This document shows, one piece after another, positions 34,000-37,800 of a stretch of 37,800 nt of DNA; the stretch's first letter is position 1; each line of letters begins with the position of its first letter. The translations under genes and the position numbers were made by a program. The stretch covers positions 1-37,800 of the forward strand of contig NZ_JAAIIJ010000009.1 in the NCBI RefSeq assembly GCF_012932445.1. Direction: 5' to 3'. The DNA comes from Bifidobacterium panos (GTDB lineage Bacteria > Actinomycetota > Actinomycetes > Actinomycetales > Bifidobacteriaceae). The notes beneath the pieces are model-generated. The model saw only the letters and a list, made by a program, of their open reading frames with translations. It was not told where the DNA came from and searched no databases.

Positions 34000-35187
34000 T
34001 CAGACGTCGATGCGCTGCAGACGGTTGATCGCGTCGGTGTCGCTTTCGCAACGTATCGAATAGAACGCCAGCAATGCGACTGCCAGCGCGGCGAACGGCA
34101 CGCCGGCCAAGCCGATGGAATGATAGTTCATGCCGGAACAGGTCAGCGCCAAGCCGCCGACCAGCGAACCCACCGCGTTGCCGGCGTTGAACGCCACCTG
34201 CACCGCCGCGCCGGCGACCAGCTCGCCACCGCCCGCACCGGCTTCGACCATCAGCAGTTGTTGCGGCGACGAGATGAAGAACAAACCCAATGCAATCCAG
34301 AAGGTGAGTATCGCCGTGGAAACAAGGTTGCCCGGCAGCAGGAACACCAGCGCCAATCCAATCAGCGAAAACATCTGGCCAATCGACGCGGTGCCCGCCG
34401 CGCGCCACAAATCGGTGATTTTGCCGCCAAGCAAACCGCCCACCACCATGCCGAATCCGGCCAGCGCCATCATCGCCGGCACGAGCGAACTGGGCCAGCC
34501 GCCCACCGCCTGCAGCCACTTGGACACATAGCTCCACCAGCAGAACACGCCGGTATTGCCCACGAACACGGCGGCCAGGATCACCCACGGGCCGCGTCGC
34601 GTGAGAAAACGGAACTGGCCGGCGAGTCCCTTGTCTTCCACGGCCGGCACCTCCGGCACCCAAGCCGTCACCAGCGCAATCGTCATCACGGCCCAGCCGG
34701 CGAGCACCGCGAACGCCATGCGCCAGCTGACATGTTCGGCCAACAGCGTGCCCGCCGGCACGCCGAGCATATTCGCAACCGTCTGCCCCAGCACCATCAG
34801 CGAGACGGCTTGCGCCTCCTTGCCCCTGTCCGCCACGGTTTTGGCGATCAGGGTGGCGGTGCCGAAGAACGCGCCGTGCGGCAGTCCGGAGATGAACCGC
34901 GCGGCGATCAGCGTCAGCGAGTCCGGCGCGAAACATGACAGGGCGTTGCCGACCAGCGCAATCACCATGAACACTATGACCAGTCGCTTCGGCCGGATTT
35001 TGCGCCCGAACACCAGCATCAGCGTGCCGACGCACACGCCGATGGCGTAGGCGGAGATATAGTTGCCGGCGAAGGGGATGGACACGCGCATCGTGTCCGC
35101 GACCTGCGGCAGGATGCCCATCATCACGAACTCCGCCGCGCCGAGGATGAACGCGCCGGATGCCAGCGCCAGCAAACTTTTCTTCAT
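34000..35187 (-). CDS. MFS transporter, DHA1/AraJ-like
   Basis: 395-aa membrane protein with about 12 helices. The N-terminal half has GAAEFVMMGILPQVA and the motif A-like loop FGRKIRPKRLVI. The mid part has ISGLPHGAFFGTATLIA and the motif C-like LGQTVANMLGVPAGTLL. These features fit drug- or sugar-efflux MFS proteins (AraJ/YdhP-like). The substrate cannot be told. GGGAGAGAGAG lies before the ATG. Monocistronic, upstream of glgX on the same strand. Confidence 0.88.
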   Translation of the reverse strand: MKKSLLALASGAFILGAAEFVMMGILPQVADTMRVSIPFAGNYISAYAIGVCVGTLMLVFGRKIRPKRLVIVFMVIALVGNALSCFAPDSLTLIAARFISGLPHGAFFGTATLIAKTVADRGKEAQAVSLMVLGQTVANMLGVPAGTLLAEHVSWRMAFAVLAGWAVMTIALVTAWVPEVPAVEDKGLAGQFRFLTRRGPWVILAAVFVGNTGVFCWWSYVSKWLQAVGGWPSSLVPAMMALAGFGMVVGGLLGGKITDLWRAAGTASIGQMFSLIGLALVFLLPGNLVSTAILTFWIALGLFFISSPQQLLMVEAGAGGGELVAGAAVQVAFNAGNAVGSLVGGLALTCSGMNYHSIGLAGVPFAALAVALLAFYSIRCESDTDAINRLQRIDV

Positions 35188-35217
35188 GGCTCTCTCTCCC
35201 GAGCTATGTGAGTGGTT

Positions 35218-35249
35218 GTGGTTGGTTATGGTTGTGGTCGGTTATGGTC
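35218..35249. repeat. 16-bp tandem repeat upstream of MFS gene
   Basis: GTGGTTGGTTATGGTT (35218-35233) is followed directly by GTGGTCGGTTATGGTC (35234-35249), with partial copies on both sides. It lies 31 bp upstream of the MFS start and may carry an operator. Confidence 0.65.
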
Positions 35250-35272
35250 GGTCGCGAAAAGTCATGAAAAGA

Positions 35273-35299
35273 GGGAACCGCAGTATTCCTGCGATTCCC
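35273..35299 (-). terminator. Terminator of tRNA-Pro
   Basis: GGGAACCGCAG (35273-35283) pairs with CTGCGATTCCC (35289-35299), with one mismatch. On the minus strand it is followed by TCTTTTC. It lies 8 bp past the tRNA 3' end. Confidence 0.8.
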
Positions 35300-35307
35300 T
35301 GTTATTG

Positions 35308-35381
<74 letters not shown>

Positions 35382-35420
35382 TTTGGCAACGTCGGCCAGT
35401 CTACAACGCTGTCGAGACAG

Positions 35421-35480
35421 ACGAACAGCGCAGTGCGCTGTTCGTGTCGCCCTCAACGGACGGCGCCGTGTTAACGGTAG
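35421..35480. repeat. Palindromic unit with conserved tail, copy 1
   Basis: ACGAACAGCGC (35421-35431) and its complement (35435-35445) flank a 3-nt loop. The tail TCAACGGACGGCGCCGT and CCCGTGTCTT that follows is shared with the copies at 36969 and 37616. Apart from hairpins, 35382-35861 holds no supported gene. Confidence 0.7.
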
Positions 35481-35666
35481 CTGGCCAATCCCGTGTCTTC
35501 CGCACCATCCCGCCAGCGCAGCAGTGCGTTCCCCGCACCTCCCAAGTTGCGGTGCCCCAATATATCCCGTTCTCAGTGTGCATATCGTCTGCTACTCAAG
35601 AGAAACAAATCTGCTTTCGCGTGTGGCTTGGGGGTGGCGGCGTTGCCGGTGCTTGGAGATAGCGCG

Positions 35667-35702
35667 GGAGCCGGGGCCCATGAAACACGGGAACCCGGCT
35701 CC
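35667..35702. repeat. Inverted repeat GGAGCCGGG
   Basis: GGAGCCGGG (35667-35675) and CCCGGCTCC (35694-35702) form a perfect 9-bp stem with an 18-nt loop in a gene-free stretch. No T-run follows. Confidence 0.5.
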
Positions 35703-35811
35703 TACTTCCATACCATTCGAAAAAGGCTGGCTTCGTTTTCAATATAAGGCGGCACACAGACAGACGCCTATCTGACGGCGAATATTCCGGCCGGGTGATT
35801 CCGGCGTAATA

Positions 35812-35842
35812 AAGGAGGGCCGTCCCTTGGGCGGCTCTCCTT
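35812..35842 (-). terminator. Terminator of the toxin-antitoxin unit
   Basis: AAGGAGGGCCGTCC and GGGCGGCTCTCCTT form a long stem with two mismatches around a short loop. It lies 19 bp after the antitoxin stop codon on the minus strand, followed there by TATTACGCC. Confidence 0.65.
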
Positions 35843-35861
35843 GGCTCTGTGGGATGTCGGA

Positions 35862-36167
35862 TCAGGCGGCTTGCGGTTCGCGGTGGGCGGCGGCCACGAG
35901 GGAGCGCAGGTATTCGCTCAGGGTCATGCCCTGTTTCGCGGCGTCCTGGTCGATTTGCGGTTTCCATGATTTCGGGACGCGGAACTGGACGGCCACCGAC
36001 GGTTCGGACTTGCTGGACAGGGCCGGCCGTCCGACGAACGCCATGTGCGCGTCCTCCATGTTGTCGGTTCCGGTCAGTTCCATGAGCAGTCCGTTCATGT
36101 GCTCCTGGGCTTCGGCCCCTTCGCGGTGGATGATGGTGACACCGTCGCGTTCGATTATCTGCGGCAT
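35862..36167 (-). CDS. Ribbon-helix-helix antitoxin-like protein
   Basis: 101-aa protein whose C-terminal half (about 57-94) reads as a ribbon-helix-helix DNA-binding domain: a beta strand SVAVQFRVPKSW, then helices with QIDQDAAKQGMTLSEYLRSLVAAA. The N-terminal half is probably the toxin-binding part. It follows the putative toxin by 36 bp, with AGGAG upstream of the ATG. In BrnTA-type modules the order is also toxin first, RHH antitoxin second, with autorepression. Function is inferred from fold and context. Confidence 0.7.
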   Translation of the reverse strand: MPQIIERDGVTIIHREGAEAQEHMNGLLMELTGTDNMEDAHMAFVGRPALSSKSEPSVAVQFRVPKSWKPQIDQDAAKQGMTLSEYLRSLVAAAHREPQAA

Positions 36168-36203
36168 GGTTTTGACTCCTCTTTTCTGGTTTGGTCGTTT
36201 TGG

Positions 36204-36500
36204 CTAGCGTTTTTTGTTTCGTGTTCTGCGCCGGGTCTTTTCCACCCATTCCTCGAACGGGAGATTCCAGAAGGCATCCGTCCCCGGTCCCGCATGATAG
36301 ACATGGAGGCAGCCGTTCTTGATTTTGAGCACGACGCCGATTGCCGGCATCAACGCGTCGTCATGGCGACCGGTAAAACGCATATACCATCCGCCCTTGT
36401 ATCTCATCTCGTCGGATTCAATCATGTGCTCGGCGGCGTAGATGATATCCTCGGGCGTCAGTCCGTGCTTGTTGCTGTGCTCCTCGAAAATCACTCTCAT
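36204..36500 (-). CDS. Putative toxin, BrnT-like by context
   Basis: 98-aa basic-ended protein. The start at MRVIFEEHSNKHGLTPEDI fits a short leader from the promoter at 36516-36544. The KHGLTPEDIIYA segment followed by beta-strand-like stretches (WYMRFTGRHDD, AIGVVLKIKNGCLHVYHAG) recalls BrnT/RelE-fold toxins, but similarity is weak by eye. The RHH partner follows. The tail RRRTRNKKR is strongly basic. Could also be an uncharacterised RHH-partner protein without toxicity. Confidence 0.55.
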   Translation of the reverse strand: MRVIFEEHSNKHGLTPEDIIYAAEHMIESDEMRYKGGWYMRFTGRHDDALMPAIGVVLKIKNGCLHVYHAGPGTDAFWNLPFEEWVEKTRRRTRNKKR

Positions 36501-36515
36501 CTGTCCCACATAAGC

Positions 36516-36544
36516 AATGTAGCACAATATTGTATTACGGTCAA
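36516..36544 (-). promoter_or_regulatory. Toxin-antitoxin promoter with palindromic operator
   Basis: On the minus strand a -35 box TTGACC (36544-36539) and a -10 box TACATT (36521-36516) are 17 bp apart. The spacer contains the perfect palindrome ACAATATTGT (36524-36533), a good site for repression by the RHH protein. The toxin ATG is 15 bp past the -10 box, so the leader is very short. Confidence 0.7.
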
Positions 36545-36562
36545 GTCGGCCTCCCGTATGTC

Positions 36563-36697
36563 TCAAGCACCGTCACGGCTTTTCTCAAATCGTCCTGTGT
36601 CGAGAATCAAGTACATTTGCGTCGTGGCCGGCGACTTGTGCCCAAGCGGCTCCTGCGCCTTGAGCGCATCACCCGTCGCCTTCCTGATGTCGGTCGC
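36563..36697 (-). pseudogene. Tyrosine recombinase C-terminal remnant
   Basis: 44 codons in one frame, bounded upstream by TAA, contain LGHKSPATTQMYL, the C-terminal box of phage-type tyrosine integrases with the catalytic His and Tyr. Preceding residues (RKATGDALKAQE) and the tail after the Tyr also fit. The catalytic Arg region and the rest are missing. It is too short to show as a gene and marks a lost integrative element. Confidence 0.75.
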
Positions 36698-36758
36698 TTA
36701 TCCATAGTGCCCCGTCTCGTTTTTTGTCATTCTGGCGTAGCCGGTTCGTTTCGTTCCT

Positions 36759-36820
36759 TGTCATTTCGAGTGGAGGCGTAGCCGGAGTCGAGAAATCTTG
36801 CCCCGCAGGGGCGGTGAGCG
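36759..36820. repeat. REP-like TGTCATTTCGAG unit
   Basis: Starts TGTCATTTCGAGTGG and ends AGAAATCTTGCCCCGC, AGGGGCGG; near-copy of 31409-31470. A more decayed core lies at about 36724-36745. Confidence 0.75.
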
Positions 36821-36866
36821 TGTTTAGGGCGAATTGGTTTGGTCACTGCTCTCGAGTTGCGGTGTC

Positions 36867-36965
36867 TATTTTCGTTGTTCTCAGTGTGCGTTTTGCTGTT
36901 TTTTTGGTTTCTGTGTTGTTTGCCTGAACCGGTGTTTGCGGCGGATGTTGCCGTGTTCGACACCC
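36867..36965. repeat. About 100-bp direct repeat with half hairpin element
   Basis: This block matches 37187-37282 with scattered changes (TTCGTTG.TCTCA.TGTGCGTTTTG, then GGTTTCTG.GTTGTTTG). It ends in a half copy of the 77-bp hairpin element: GGCGGATGTTGCCGTGT at 36940-36956 plus nine loop bases. The other half is missing, and a palindromic unit begins at 36969. Confidence 0.65.
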
Positions 36966-36968
36966 CGG

Positions 36969-37140
36969 ACGAACAGCCCAGTGGGCTGTTCGTGTCGATA
37001 TCAACGGACGACGCCGTTTGGCGATAATAGTCCGTCCCGTGTTCTCTGTAGACCCATGCCGACGCGGCGAACTCGTTCCCTGCGTGCTTGAGTCACAGTG
37101 TCCATTGCTATTGTTCTTGGTCTGTTTTAAGTCGCAGTGC
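36969..37140. repeat. Palindromic unit with long conserved tail, copy 2
   Basis: Arms ACGAACAGCCC (36969-36979) and complement (36983-36993), then TCGATATCAACGGACG and a tail that matches copy 3 at a steady 649-bp offset (for example TCCCGTGTTCTCTG at 37035 and 37684). No gene is present. Confidence 0.8.
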
Positions 37141-37168
37141 GTTTGCTATTGTTCCTGGTTTGTCTTGG
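37091..37168. repeat. 39-bp tandem repeat
   Basis: Two head-to-tail units (37091-37129 and 37130-37168) start AGTCACAGTG and AGTCGCAGTG and share TTGCTATTGTTC.TGGT.TGT. A decayed third unit follows. The pattern resumes at 37740. Confidence 0.65.
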
Positions 37169-37256
37169 GCTGCAGTGCCCGTCTTCGTTGATCTCACTGT
37201 GCGTTTTGTCGTTCTGTTTTGGTTTCTGGGTTGTTTGACTGATTGCGGTGTTTGGC

Positions 37257-37329
37257 GGCGGATGTTGCCGTGTTCGACACCCTCCGGGCCGGTAGGCCAA
37301 GTCTTACGTCTCACACGGCAACATCCGCC
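37257..37329. repeat. Hairpin element, copy 2 (inverted)
   Basis: 17-bp arms GGCGGATGTTGCCGTGT (37257-37273) and complement (37313-37329). The 39-bp centre is the exact reverse complement of that in 979-1055. Relative to copy 1 one stem C-G pair is T-A, keeping the pairing. Confidence 0.8.
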
Positions 37330-37357
37330 TAGGGCATTCTGGCGTAGCCGGTTTGTC

Positions 37358-37526
37358 ACGCCTTGGCGGGCCCCCGCTGGCGGGGGCTGGCCGAGCGTAT
37401 GCGAGGTCTGGGGGTGGTCCCACTAGGCACGTGTCTGGTCCAACCACCCTCAGTCAGCCTGACGGCTGACAGCTCCCGGCGTCTTGTGCGACGCTCGCGA
37501 CGCTACCGCTGCTCGCTGCTGCGAAG
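37358..37526. repeat. Cloverleaf-like repeat, right inverted copy
   Basis: The reverse complement aligns with 1-165 along its length, with many substitutions. The long inner stem is kept with one mismatch (CTGAGGGTGGT and ACCACCCCCAG), and the small arm has changed sequence but still pairs (CAGCC and GGCTG). No gene is present. Confidence 0.7.
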
Positions 37527-37545
37527 AGCCCACAGGGCTCTTCGC
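37521..37545. repeat. Palindromic unit GCGAAGAGCCC
   Basis: Arms GCGAAGAGCCC (37521-37531) and complement (37535-37545) around a 3-nt loop; same shape as the other palindromic units but with different arm bases. Confidence 0.7.
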
Positions 37546-37572
37546 CCAGCGGGAGCCCTAGGCTGGGTTCCT

Positions 37573-37612
37573 TGTCATTTCAAGCAGCGTGTCCCGTTTC
37601 TTGTCATTTCGA
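37573..37612. repeat. Two short TGTCATTTC cores
   Basis: TGTCATTTCAA at 37573 and TGTCATTTCGA at 37602, truncated REP-like units that lead into the next palindromic unit. Confidence 0.55.
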
Positions 37613-37615
37613 GCA

Positions 37616-37800
37616 ATGGACAGCCCGGTGGGCTGTCCATCTCGATATCAACGGGCGGTGCCGTTATTGCGGTGGTAGATCATTCCCGTGTTCTCTGTAG
37701 ACCCATGCCGACGCGGCGAACTCGTTCCCTGCGTGCTTGAGTCACAGTGTGCGTTGCCATCGTTCTCGGTTTGTTTTAAGTCGCAGTGCTCGCTTTCCCG
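37616..37800. repeat. Palindromic unit with long conserved tail, copy 3
   Basis: Arms ATGGACAGCCC (37616-37626) and complement (37630-37640), then TCGATATCAACGGGCGG and the same tail as copy 2 through TTGTTTTAAGTCGCAGTGC. It continues to the window edge. No gene is present. Confidence 0.8.

Noticed and set aside
37088..37740. Frames of 83-125 codons in the right-end repeat block
   Set aside because: They run through repeats found in other frames and orientations, so they are not conserved proteins.

Overview
The window looks like chromosomal DNA of a high-GC Gram-positive bacterium, most likely a Bifidobacterium. Reasons: a GlnR-type orphan regulator, a GlgE maltosyltransferase, an atpBEFHAGDC operon preceded by metA, LAXTG-type wall-anchored proteins, a GH25/LysM endolysin with a holin next to an initiator tRNA-Met gene, and strong GC bias at third codon positions. 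The species cannot be fixed from sequence alone.

Layout. 1-1190: intergenic repeats, one small HTH/coiled-coil gene, a direct-repeat array beginning at its stop codon, and a 77-bp hairpin element. 1198-11634: housekeeping. A chorismate mutase faces a minus-strand run of valS, an orphan solute-binding protein, nth and glnR. A divergent membrane protein follows, then ppa (with a second, diverged copy of its 3' end downstream) and glgE. 11635-11944: intergenic, with a small cluster of DnaA-box-like sites. 11945-22598: accessory region reading rightwards, with two large LAXTG-anchored surface proteins (1932 and 797 aa), a paralogue of the first HTH gene, and an endolysin-holin pair that stops at tRNA-fMet (minus strand). 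22676-24360: metA, with direct repeats upstream and downstream. 24361-31399: the complete F1Fo ATP synthase operon. 31409-35381: a REP-like repeat, glgX, an MFS exporter and tRNA-Pro. 35382-37800: accessory and repeat-rich, with a toxin-antitoxin-like pair behind a promoter holding a palindrome, a 44-codon tyrosine-recombinase remnant, and about 1.1 kb of mosaic interspersed repeats.

How the genes fit together. The ATP synthase operon makes the proton-translocating ATPase. MetA has the Glu111 signature of homoserine O-acetyltransferases. GlgE and GlgX are both alpha-glucan enzymes but are not adjacent. The two surface proteins share an anchoring motif expected for class E sortases, although no sortase gene is present. 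The surface proteins, HTH gene, endolysin and holin, all reading toward the 3' side of tRNA-fMet, suggest a decayed prophage or island carrying adhesin cargo.

Most unusual signals: (i) two paralogous HTH/coiled-coil proteins, each followed from the stop codon by short direct repeats with a 21-bp first spacing; (ii) a 77-bp hairpin element in two opposite-orientation copies with one covarying stem pair; (iii) a cloverleaf-like repeat at both ends of the window in inverted orientation; (iv) five 21-25 bp palindromes whose arms covary; (v) a duplicated ppa tail whose differences are nearly all synonymous.
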